Assembly (NCBI GenBank): GCA_937959375.1
Contig: CALGLS010000330.1
Location: 1-6,714 of the forward strand
Direction: 5' to 3'
Length of the DNA stretch: 6,714 nt
From: an uncultured Saprospiraceae bacterium
GTDB lineage: Bacteria > Bacteroidota > Bacteroidia > Chitinophagales > Saprospiraceae
A program made the position numbers and the translations under genes. The notes below the pieces were generated by a model. It worked only from the letters and a program-made list of their open reading frames with translations. It was not told the origin of the DNA and searched no databases. Shown here piece by piece: positions 1 to 6,189 of this stretch; positions within the stretch are counted from its first letter, which is position 1; every line of letters begins with the position of its first letter.

Positions 1-884
1 ATGTAAGCCTTTGTTCTGTCAACTTCATTTTCCAACATACCTACAATTCGAGTAACTTTGTCAATTAGATTAGAAACAATATTAGCAGAGTGTACAATTT
101 CTTTTTTTACAATCCAGTCTGTAATCAAGCTATCTAAAAACTGATCTACGAAATCTTTAATTTCATTAATTTGACGACTATAGTTGTGGTTGTAATGATC
201 AGAAAGGTCAAAGAGTTCTTTCTCGAAATTTTGAAGATTTTTATTTGCTTGATTAATTTTGCGCTGAACGTTACCTTTTAGTTTAGTTCGTAACCCAATA
301 GGAATTCGACCATATGAATTACCCCATTTCCCAATCTGATCCAATGACATTAATATGCTTTCTAAAACCTTATTCGTTTTCTTACCTGCACGCACGGCTT
401 GATGCAATTCTTTTATTCTAGATTTATGATTGGCAATATTTCCTTCAAAGTGAATGATCATTTCTGCTAGTTCCGGTTTCTCAATTTCTATCTCCTTTTT
501 CTTTTTTGCCAGTAGTGTATCAAACTGTTTTTTTGCATTAAACTTACCACTATAACTTTGCAGTAAAATTTCCTTTTCCTTCTTCAAACTTTTTAGGGAA
601 TCAATAATTGTATTCTTTTTCAAATACGCTTGAAGGTATTCCTGCCGCTCCTTTTCGAGTTCCTGCTCCTTTGTCCCCAATATTGTTTTGAAAATACCGT
701 ATAAGCTCATACCTTCCAAGCGAGTGATGTCAGCCCCTTCTTTTTGTGTTTGAAGTTCCGCAACTTTTAAAGCTTCTTCTTCCTGAAGAATCAGACGATC
801 AATATTCTTCAGGTGTATCTCGATTTTCTCCTTGGCAATAATGTCTTCGTACAGCTTTCTTAATTGTCTTTCTATTGATAGCAT
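1..884 (-). CDS. Uncharacterised coiled-coil protein, C-terminus cut by window edge
   Basis: An open frame of 294 codons reads leftward from an ATG at 884-882 to the window edge without a stop. The frame stays open upstream to a TAG near 963-965, but no ATG, GTG or TTG lies in between, so 884 is the best start; no clear Shine-Dalgarno is visible. The product is highly charged. Long Glu/Lys heptad-rich helices cover residues 1-50, 70-165 and 200-250, with no signal peptide or membrane segment, so it is probably cytoplasmic. Landmarks are YGIFKTILGTKEQELEKER (62-80), SLDQIGKWGNSYGR (180-193) and DFVDQFLDSLITDWIVKKEI (244-263). From memory, this order (a 'GxxxKILG' helix, an 'SLDxxxxWG' patch, a 'FxDxxxxDW' segment) resembles a family of roughly 300-aa hypothetical coiled-coil proteins in Bacteroidota and Firmicutes, so probably only a few residues are missing. 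The function is unknown and no neighbour suggests one. Confidence 0.8.
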   Translation of the reverse strand, partial: MLSIERQLRKLYEDIIAKEKIEIHLKNIDRLILQEEEALKVAELQTQKEGADITRLEGMSLYGIFKTILGTKEQELEKERQEYLQAYLKKNTIIDSLKSLKKEKEILLQSYSGKFNAKKQFDTLLAKKKKEIEIEKPELAEMIIHFEGNIANHKSRIKELHQAVRAGKKTNKVLESILMSLDQIGKWGNSYGRIPIGLRTKLKGNVQRKINQANKNLQNFEKELFDLSDHYNHNYSRQINEIKDFVDQFLDSLITDWIVKKEIVHSANIVSNLIDKVTRIVGMLENEVDRTKAY

Positions 885-1121
885 TTTTTGTCGTTCTATT
901 TTTTCGGTGAAGGAGTCGATATTTGAAACTTGAATATAGGCTTTTTGTTGCTTTTGGAAAGCCTAATCTGCTCTGTTCTTCCTAAAGACATTACTCTAAC
1001 CTTCTTAATAGACAAAGAAGCAATAATTATACAAAATTTAAGATTAAGATATGGAGTAGAAAAAGAGGGGCTAAATCAGACTTGCTGTTGTGAATTTTAT
1101 GTCAAAATTCTGTATTCTAAA
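885..1121. other. Intergenic stretch with no supported feature
   Basis: These 237 bases lie between the start of the coiled-coil gene and the first composite repeat. They are AT-rich. I see no convincing promoter match (Bacteroidota -33 TTTG / -7 TAnnTTTG), hairpin or gene. A TTG-initiated frame from 930 to 1268 crosses this stretch and runs into the repeat modules, where it ends in the VQDDK-type peptide that such repeats encode by chance, so I do not call it a gene. Confidence 0.6.
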
Positions 1122-1490
1122 GGAGGTGTATTTCTCGACTCCTTCGTCGCTCGAAATTGGTTTACGCTTGTTTTCTATCCTTCGACTCGCAAGCTCGCTC
1201 AGGATGACAACAAGGGTTTGATGATTAGAGTACGTTGGACTCGCAAGTTCGTTCAGGATGATAAGTAACTTTAGTGGCTTAGTGATTGTTCAACTCGCTC
1301 CCATAAATTATCATCTCGAGTTATAAACGAGCGGAGCGAAATCAAAGTAACTACCCTGAGTTGTCATCCTGAGCGACGAAGGAGTCGAAGGAGAACAACT
1401 CAGGGGTTTTGTTTCGAGCGATTTTAAGAAAATTAAAACAGAGAAATAAGCCGAGAAATATACCTCCAATGAAAGTCAAATTTTCTTTAG
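1122..1490. repeat. Composite intergenic repeat, copy A
   Basis: This mosaic element is bounded by an imperfect terminal inverted repeat: ggaggtgtatttctcga (1122-1138) against ccgagaaatatacctcc (1451-1467), matching at 15 of 17 positions. The left half carries modules in one orientation, such as the CGACTCGCAAGCTCGCTCAGGATGACA-type block at 1179-1210 and a weaker one at 1237-1263. The right half carries the same module reversed (TCATCCTGAGCGACGAAGGAGTCGAAGG-type, 1361-1391). A further shared block, 'agcggagcg', lies near 1330. The right flank to about 1490 also matches copy B. The modules resemble the CATCCTGAGCG / CGCTCAGGATGA intergenic repeats common in Bacteroidota genomes. No transposase frame is present. 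It could be a MITE-like or REP-like element; the whole transcript could fold on itself. Confidence 0.75.
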
Positions 1491-1529
1491 CTATCGATAA
1501 AAGTAGTGATCACAAAGAACTATCCCCAA

Positions 1530-1847
1530 CTACCCAGCCAAACGAATATAAGGAAATTGAGCATTCAAAATATTCCGATCAGGATTTTTCATGTCAATCA
1601 ACCAATCCTTCTTTTTACGGGTCCATTTCTTTAATTGCTTCTCTCGAGCAATTGCCTTGTTAATATATTTAAACTCCTCAAAGTAAACCAAATTATAACA
1701 ATAGTATCTACCAGCATAATTATGAATGTTGCCTCTGTTTTGAAAATGTTCTTCAAGTCGTCGTGCTAAATCATTAGTGACTCCAATGTATAGACATGTT
1801 TTTCTTGGATTAGTTGTGATATAAAGGTAGTACTTGTGTTCTTTCAT
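1530..1847 (-). CDS. Small GIY-YIG nuclease-family protein (COG2827-like)
   Basis: This is a complete 105-aa single-domain protein. The GIY half of the motif is YLYI at residues 7-10 and the YIG half is LYIGVTNDLARRLEEH at 19-34. Candidate catalytic residues of the family are all present: Tyr20, Arg29/Arg30, His34 and Glu69 in the helix AIAREKQLKKW (65-75). A basic segment, TRKKKDW, follows at 76-82. Length is normal for this class of free-standing GIY-YIG proteins, whose cellular role is poorly defined; the fold cuts one DNA strand by a metal-dependent mechanism. The C-terminus after NPD (88-90) departs from the usual 'WKDLSxxW' ending. The gene lies alone on the minus strand, 37 bp from repeat copy B upstream and about 40-60 bp from copy A downstream. 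A link to those repeats is inferred from position only. Confidence 0.9.
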   Translation of the reverse strand: MKEHKYYLYITTNPRKTCLYIGVTNDLARRLEEHFQNRGNIHNYAGRYYCYNLVYFEEFKYINKAIAREKQLKKWTRKKKDWLIDMKNPDRNILNAQFPYIRLAG

Positions 1848-1884
1848 CGTAATCTGTTTATGATTTGAATTTTTTGTTTTAAAA

Positions 1885-2235
1885 GAGGAGTATTTCTCGA
1901 TTCCTTCGTCGTTCAGGATGACAACGTTTTTTGATGACTAGCAGCTTGTTCGACTCGTTTCTCTCAATCAGAGTGACAAACGCTATTAAAAATATTAATG
2001 AAATAAAAGTCACTACCCCGAATTGTCATCCTGAGCGAAAAAGAATAGTTATCGTCTCAAGTTATTAAATAGCGGAGCGTAGTCAGCGTCACTAATTTGA
2101 GTCGTCATCCTGAGCGAGTGAAACGAGTCGAAGCATCAATTCGTATAAGTTCTTCCATTTCGAGCGACCCTAAGTATACCAAGCCAGCGTAACTAAGTCG
2201 AGAAATATACCTCAAATGAAATCAAATCTCTTTAG
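1885..2235. repeat. Composite intergenic repeat, copy B
   Basis: This is the second copy of the element at 1122-1490, in the same orientation and clearly diverged from it. Its terminal inverted repeat is gaggagtatttctcga (1885-1900) against tcgagaaatatacctc (2198-2213), 14 of 16 matching. The left half has reverse-orientation modules at 1895-1925 and 1949-1978. The right half has forward modules at 2023-2040 and 2103-2133. The block 'agcggagcg' and its surroundings (about 2048-2133) align with 1310-1391 of copy A, and the 3' boundary (2198-2235) aligns with 1451-1490. The copies differ in module number and spacing, as expected for old, decaying or recombining repeats. It sits just upstream of the GIY-YIG start, so it may contain that gene's promoter, though I cannot point to one. 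Confidence 0.75.
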
Positions 2236-2257
2236 TGACTTATAGTAGGCTCTTCAC

Positions 2258-2290
2258 CCTTTCGACTCGTTTTGCTTGCTCAGAATGACA
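2258..2290. repeat. Solitary module of the CCTGAGCG repeat family
   Basis: The sequence reads ccctttcgactcg, then a variable middle, then cttgctcagaatgaca. This is the reverse-orientation module also seen at 1179-1210 and 1949-1978. It lies just outside the right boundary of copy B. The preceding ctttagtgactta (2230-2242) matches ctttagtggctta (1269-1281) inside copy A, so the module may be a remnant of another copy. A minus-strand frame over 2240-2443 arises from this repeat and is not a gene. Confidence 0.6.
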
Positions 2291-2327
2291 ATACAAAGAT
2301 AAACAAAAAGTTACTAACAAATATTGC

Positions 2328-2350
2328 TTTATAAACAAATTGTTTATAAA
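2328..2350. promoter_or_regulatory. 23-bp perfect inverted repeat, possible operator
   Basis: Two 11-bp arms, tttataaacaa (2328-2338) and ttgtttataaa (2340-2350), are exact reverse complements around one central base. The symmetry and length suit a dimeric DNA-binding protein better than an RNA hairpin, because the one-base centre leaves no loop. It lies about 170 bp before dinB. A small hairpin, tacac-tttc-gtgta (2373-2386), follows. No regulator gene is present in the window, so the binding protein and target are unknown. Confidence 0.4.
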
Positions 2351-2472
2351 TTTACCCCGTCCGATGAACGAATACACTTTCGTGTAAACAAAAGAAGGAT
2401 AACTGTAATAGGGCATGATAGTAGGGAAAACTGTCATTGTCACTAACGTAAAACACGAAAGAAGAGAAAACT

Positions 2473-2503
2473 AAAATTGCAACGGCACTAAAAATTGCAA
2501 TTT
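2473..2503. promoter_or_regulatory. Duplicated aaaattgcaa site with palindrome upstream of dinB
   Basis: The decamer aaaattgcaa occurs at 2473-2482 and again at 2491-2500, an 18-bp spacing. The second copy is part of the perfect 12-bp palindrome aaattgcaattt (2492-2503). The pair ends 16 bp before the dinB ATG, where a repressor could occlude transcription initiation. It could be the site of an SOS-type regulator, but it does not match a LexA box I recognise, and AT-rich palindromes arise by chance. Confidence 0.35.
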
Positions 2504-2519
2504 AAAAACCGAGTAGACG

Positions 2520-3662
2520 ATGTACGAAAGAGCAATTCTGCATCTCGACCTAGACGCGTTTTTCGTGTCAGTCGAATGCCTGAAAAACAGCTCACTGAGG
2601 GGAAAGCCATTAATTATAGGAGGAACGAGTGAAAGAGGAGTAGTCGCATCATGCAGTTACGAAGCCAGGGCATTTGGTATCCATTCCGCTATGCCCATTA
2701 AGATGGCTCGACGACTTTGCCCCGATGTGATTATTCTAAGAGGTGACATGGAAAATTACTCCCGCCACTCTCAATTAATCACCGACATTATTGCTGATTC
2801 AGCGCCACTGTACGAGAAGGCATCTATCGATGAATTCTATCTCGACCTCAGTGGTATGGATCGCTACATTGGTTGCTACCAATGGTCCAATGAATTGCGT
2901 CAGAAAGTGATCCGCAATTCGGGCCTACCTATTTCATTTGGCCTTTCAGTGAATAAGCTGATTTCAAAAATGAGCACCAGCGAAGCAAAGCCTAATGGAG
3001 CTATCCAAATCAAAGCAGGTACCGAAAAAGGATACATCGCTCCCTTCGCTGTTTCAAAACTACCATCTGTAGGTCGGGTGACTACCCGCAAACTGAGCCT
3101 CATGGGTGTGCGAAGTATTAAGGTACTTAGCGAAATTCCCGTGAAACTACTGCAACGAGAATTCGGAAAAACCGGTATCTCCTTATCAAAAAAGGCAAAC
3201 GCAATTGACCACACACCCGTCGTCCCCTACGTCGAACAAAAGTCAATGTCGTCCGAACGTACCTTCCAAAAGGATACCATCGACATTCGAAAACTCAAGA
3301 CGATACTGAATAACATGCTGTGTAAACTAACCTTTGAACTGCGCTCCGCTCAGAAGTTAGCCTCCTGCATAACAGTGAAAATACGATACGCTGATTTCAA
3401 TACCTACACCAAGCAAAAGCGTATCCCATACACTGCCAACGACCGCATACTTGCTGGCTATCTAAATGACCTCTTTGACCAACTCTATCAACGCCGACAG
3501 TTGGTCAGATTGGTAGGCATTCGCTTTAGCGGACTAGTGCACGGCAATTACCAAATTGACTTATTTGAGGACACCCTTAAAGAAACGAAACTGATGGAAG
3601 AGATGGATAAGATTAGAAAACGATTTGGAGCTAAGGCGGTGATGCGTGGCTCGGGGATTTAG
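2520..3662 (+). CDS. dinB: DNA polymerase IV, Y-family translesion polymerase
   Basis: The 380-aa protein is an error-prone polymerase that extends DNA past damaged template bases. The palm begins HLDLDAFFVSVE (8-19), with metal ligand Asp10 and steric-gate Phe15. YEARAFGIHSAM (47-58) is the finger motif, SIDEFYLDLSG (102-112) supplies catalytic Asp104 and Glu105, and a conserved SVNKLISKMSTSEAKPNG segment follows. A helix-hairpin-helix (LPSVGRVTTRKLSLMG) lies near 180-200, and SSERTF opens the little-finger domain near 245. QIDLF (345-349) fits the QxxLF sliding-clamp-binding motif, followed by the tail DKIRKRFGAKAVMRGS. Length and motifs are complete, so it should be active. The ATG at 2520 directly precedes the conserved N-terminus. 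No umuD, lexA or imuB partner lies beside it. The gene ends at the start of a heptamer repeat and hairpin. Confidence 0.97.
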   Translation: MYERAILHLDLDAFFVSVECLKNSSLRGKPLIIGGTSERGVVASCSYEARAFGIHSAMPIKMARRLCPDVIILRGDMENYSRHSQLITDIIADSAPLYEKASIDEFYLDLSGMDRYIGCYQWSNELRQKVIRNSGLPISFGLSVNKLISKMSTSEAKPNGAIQIKAGTEKGYIAPFAVSKLPSVGRVTTRKLSLMGVRSIKVLSEIPVKLLQREFGKTGISLSKKANAIDHTPVVPYVEQKSMSSERTFQKDTIDIRKLKTILNNMLCKLTFELRSAQKLASCITVKIRYADFNTYTKQKRIPYTANDRILAGYLNDLFDQLYQRRQLVRLVGIRFSGLVHGNYQIDLFEDTLKETKLMEEMDKIRKRFGAKAVMRGSGI

Positions 3663-3666
3663 AGGA

Positions 3667-3694
3667 GTCCGAAGACCGAAGACAGAAGACCGAA
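3667..3694 (+). repeat. Four-unit heptanucleotide tandem repeat after dinB
   Basis: Starting 5 bp after the dinB stop are the consecutive heptamers gtccgaa, gaccgaa, gacagaa and gaccgaa, then gtttccc. The period is exactly seven bases. The last unit forms the left arm of the hairpin at 3690-3735. A related heptamer (agtggga) is repeated after the final gene of the window. Confidence 0.8.
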
Positions 3695-3735
3695 GTTTCC
3701 CGCGATCGTGTACCTACGTTAGTGGGAAACTTCGG
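3690..3735 (+). terminator. 12-bp stem hairpin between dinB and the M16 gene
   Basis: ccgaagtttccc (3690-3701) pairs perfectly with gggaaacttcgg (3724-3735) across a 22-base loop. An alternative outer pairing joins gagtccgaag (3665-3674) to cttcggactc (3730-3739), so two competing folds are possible. There is no T-run after it, so a factor-independent terminator is uncertain; it may act as an mRNA 3'-end stabiliser or be part of a mobile palindromic repeat. Confidence 0.5.
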
Positions 3736-3798
3736 ACTCTATCTGGCAGCACAGCTAGACAGGTTCAATATTATCAAATTTTAAAAAAGAAATTTCTA

Positions 3799-5958
3799 AT
3801 GAAAAATATATTCTTCTTGTGCTTTATAAGCCTAATGTTTTTTACGCAGTGTACACCCAAAGTTGGTGAAACGGTAAAGAAAGATATTCCAGCTAAGACT
3901 GATGTCCTTGTTGTAGATAAACCAATTACCTTCAGAAGTAATGCACCAACTCCTGGCCCTGCGCCACGCATTCAAATGGGTAAAGCTGAGCAATTTCGAT
4001 TAGATAATGGCTTGCAAGTCATTGTAGTTGAAAATCGAAAACTGCCTCGCGTATCGTATCAATTATTTGTTGACGCGCCAGCAATTCATGAGCGATCCAC
4101 TGCAGGTGCGATCGAACTCGCGGGTGAAATGCTGAATAAAGGAACGTCGACAAAAATGAAATCGGAGATTGACGAAAGTATTGATTTTATCGGAGCTACT
4201 TTGAGAACGAGTGCAAGTGGAATGTACGGAGCTTCTTTGAAACGACACAATACGGCACTCTTGGAGGTGATGTCAGATGTGTTATTGAATCCAAGTTTTC
4301 CTCAAAAGGAATTTGACAAATTAGTGAAGCAATATAACTCAAGTCTTGTACAGGCAAAAGATGACCCAAGTGCTTTGTCAAACAATATTTCTAATCAAGT
4401 CGTCTACGGAAAAGACCATCCTTACGGAGAATCTATGACAGAAGAGACGTTAGCAAAAATCACTATTGCTGACGCAAAAGCTTACTACAAAGACTATTTC
4501 AAACCAAACATTTCTTACCTGATTGTGGTAGGGGATATCTCTGTTGCAGAAGCAAAGCCAATGGCTGAAAAGTATTTTGGTAAATGGGAAGCTTCTTCAA
4601 ATGTCATCAACAAGTCTTACAAAACGCCAGTACCTCCAAGTGGAACAACCGTTGATTTTGTAAATAAATCAGGTGCTGTACAGTCGGTTATAAATATTAC
4701 TTATCCAGTTGATTTGAAACCAGGCGCACCTGACGTTATTAAGTCTTCTGTAATGAACACTTGGTTAGGTGGACGTGTCTATTTTGGAAACAGATTGAAC
4801 CAAAACTTACGTGAAACAAATGCCTATACTTATGGGGCACGTTCGCGTTTGAGCAGCGACAAAGAAGTTGGTTCATTTGCAGCTGGAGCATCTGTTAGAA
4901 ACGAAGTAACGGATAGCTCTGTCATTGAATTTATGAACGAATTCAAATATCTGAGAAATACTAAAATCGATGCTGCTGAGTTACAAAAAGTAAAGAACGT
5001 ATTAAGTGGTTCTTTTGGTCGTTCGCTTGAGTCTCCTGAAACAATTGCTAGATTCGCATTGAACATAGCACGTTATAAATTGCCAGCTGATTATTACACC
5101 ACTTATCTTGAAAAATTACAAGCGGTTACTGCTGATGACGTCATGGCTATGGCCAAAAAATATGTTCGTCCTGACAATGCACATATCGTTGTCGTTGGTA
5201 ACAAAGATGAAGTTGCGGATAAGTTGATTCCTTTTGCTAAAAGTGGTAAAATTAATTTTTATGATTACAAAGGTAACCTCCTCAAAATGGATGACGACGT
5301 AGTTCCTGCAGGTGTTACTGCTAAGACGGTAATCGAAGATTACATCAATGCAATTGGTGGACGTAAAAAACTTAGCGCGGTGAAATCTATTCAGGCAGAA
5401 ATGTCAACAGAAATGCAGGGAATGGCATTGAAATTAGAACTATTCCAATCTACTCCTGATAAGTACGCTATGTTTGTCTCTATGGGTGGAAACGTAATGC
5501 AAGGCGAAGTTTTAAACGGAAACAAAGGAATGGTAAGTGGAATGGGGAATAGCAAGAAAGTTGAAGGTGCCGAACTAGAGACTATGAAAGCAAAGGCTGT
5601 TGCGTTTCCTGAATTGACCTATGTAGAAGATGGCTATAAAATGGAATTGAAAGGAATGGAAACGGTCGAAGGTGTCAAAGCTTACAAGGTTGAACTTACA
5701 AGTTCGAATGGAGCTAAGGAGACGCATTTTTATGATGTGAAAACTAGTTTAAAAATCCAAGCAATCGAAACACAGGAATTAGAGGGGCAAAAAATGGTAA
5801 CAAATAGAGCAATTTCGAATTATAAAGATATCGATGGAATTCTCTTCCCACATACTATGACGGTTACGAACTCTGCGATGCCTATGCCCATGAAGATGGA
5901 AACAAAGAGCATCAAGGTGAATGGCGACATTGACGAAAGCGTTTTTAGAGTCGAATAA
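3799..5958 (+). CDS. M16-family (insulinase-like) lipoprotein, zinc site degenerate, with C-terminal LolA-like tail
   Basis: The 719-aa product starts with a probable lipoprotein signal (MKNIFFLCFISLMFFTQC, Cys18), so it is probably anchored in the envelope; the lipobox is imperfect, with Gln before Cys. Two M16 halves follow. The first (about 65-265) has LDNGLQVIVVENRKLPRVS and AGAIELAGEMLNKGT, where ELAGE (106-110) replaces the zinc-binding HxxEH. The second (about 285-485) keeps LGGRVYFGNRLNQNLRETNAYTYGARS (323-349), including the LR...Y element of the M16 substrate-binding half. Residues 510-719 (VIEDYINAIGGRKKLSAVKS to YKDIDGILFPHT) resemble the LolA-like tail of many Bacteroidota M16 proteins. 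The loss of HxxEH implies a non-catalytic subunit, which usually pairs with an active M16 protein encoded next door; none is here. The ATG at 3799 is chosen because it creates the signal peptide. The frame extends to a GTG at 3646, but that adds a non-conserved stretch across the hairpin. Confidence 0.92.
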   Translation: MKNIFFLCFISLMFFTQCTPKVGETVKKDIPAKTDVLVVDKPITFRSNAPTPGPAPRIQMGKAEQFRLDNGLQVIVVENRKLPRVSYQLFVDAPAIHERSTAGAIELAGEMLNKGTSTKMKSEIDESIDFIGATLRTSASGMYGASLKRHNTALLEVMSDVLLNPSFPQKEFDKLVKQYNSSLVQAKDDPSALSNNISNQVVYGKDHPYGESMTEETLAKITIADAKAYYKDYFKPNISYLIVVGDISVAEAKPMAEKYFGKWEASSNVINKSYKTPVPPSGTTVDFVNKSGAVQSVINITYPVDLKPGAPDVIKSSVMNTWLGGRVYFGNRLNQNLRETNAYTYGARSRLSSDKEVGSFAAGASVRNEVTDSSVIEFMNEFKYLRNTKIDAAELQKVKNVLSGSFGRSLESPETIARFALNIARYKLPADYYTTYLEKLQAVTADDVMAMAKKYVRPDNAHIVVVGNKDEVADKLIPFAKSGKINFYDYKGNLLKMDDDVVPAGVTAKTVIEDYINAIGGRKKLSAVKSIQAEMSTEMQGMALKLELFQSTPDKYAMFVSMGGNVMQGEVLNGNKGMVSGMGNSKKVEGAELETMKAKAVAFPELTYVEDGYKMELKGMETVEGVKAYKVELTSSNGAKETHFYDVKTSLKIQAIETQELEGQKMVTNRAISNYKDIDGILFPHTMTVTNSAMPMPMKMETKSIKVNGDIDESVFRVE

Positions 5959-5966
5959 CGCCCCCT

Positions 5967-5997
5967 CGTTTAGTAAACTTCCAAAGTTTCCTAAACG
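5967..5997 (+). terminator. Hairpin just downstream of the M16 gene
   Basis: The arms are cgtttag (5967-5973) plus aaactt (5975-5980), pairing with aagttt (5984-5989) plus ctaaacg (5991-5997). This gives 13 base pairs with one mismatch and a three-base loop, beginning 9 bp after the stop codon. There is no following T-run, so it may be an mRNA-protecting stem rather than a terminator; the stronger terminator follows at 6036. Confidence 0.5.
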
Positions 5998-6035
5998 TAT
6001 CTTAGTCATATTACCACTTACAATTAAATTCCAAA

Positions 6036-6080
6036 AACAATCCCGAAATACCAGCAGGTAACTCGGGATTGTTGTTTTAT
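6036..6080 (+). terminator. Rho-independent terminator of the M16 transcript
   Basis: aacaatcccga (6036-6046) pairs over 11 perfect bases with tcgggattgtt (6063-6073), followed by the T-rich gttttat. Within the 16-base loop, tacc (6049-6052) can pair with ggta (6057-6060) to lengthen the stem. An A-rich tract before the stem would allow it to work from the other strand too, but the next gene is also on the plus strand. Confidence 0.8.
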
Positions 6081-6085
6081 TGACT

Positions 6086-6125
6086 AGGGCATTAAGAATT
6101 GTCCAATAAAAGTTTGCAATGCCCT
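6086..6125. repeat. 8-bp inverted repeat upstream of the asparaginase-domain gene
   Basis: agggcatt (6086-6093) and aatgccct (6118-6125) are exact reverse complements separated by 24 bases. The pair lies 65 bp before the next start codon, between the terminator and the gene. It could be a leader hairpin or a spaced operator; with a short arm and a long loop, chance is also possible. Directly after it, tttacaa occurs at 6131 and again about 10 bases later. Confidence 0.3.
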
Positions 6126-6189
6126 CAATTTTTACAAGCTTTACAACTTAAACAGACAGCACAATTAGTGCAAAAAGACAATATATACA

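Noticed and set aside
930..1268. 112-codon plus-strand open frame
   Set aside because: It begins at TTG, has no recognisable motif and its second half is translated repeat sequence (ending in VQDDK), so it is a chance frame.
1409..1663. 84-codon plus-strand open frame
   Set aside because: It starts inside repeat copy A and runs antisense through the end of the well-supported GIY-YIG gene; no protein motif is visible.
1122..2235. Classical composite transposon or insertion sequence
   Set aside because: Neither repeat copy encodes a transposase and I could not see target-site duplications, so only a MITE-like or REP-like description is supported.
1122..2290. CRISPR array
   Set aside because: The repeats are in both orientations, vary in length and spacing, and have no uniform unique spacers or adjacent cas genes.
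2240..2443. 67-codon minus-strand open frame
   Set aside because: Its C-terminal part (CHSEQAKRVERVK) is the orphan repeat module translated, and the rest crosses the 23-bp inverted repeat.
3646..3798. N-terminal extension of the M16 gene to a GTG overlapping dinB
   Set aside because: It would place 51 unconserved residues, encoded by the heptamer repeat and hairpin, before an obvious signal peptide; the ATG at 3799 is better.
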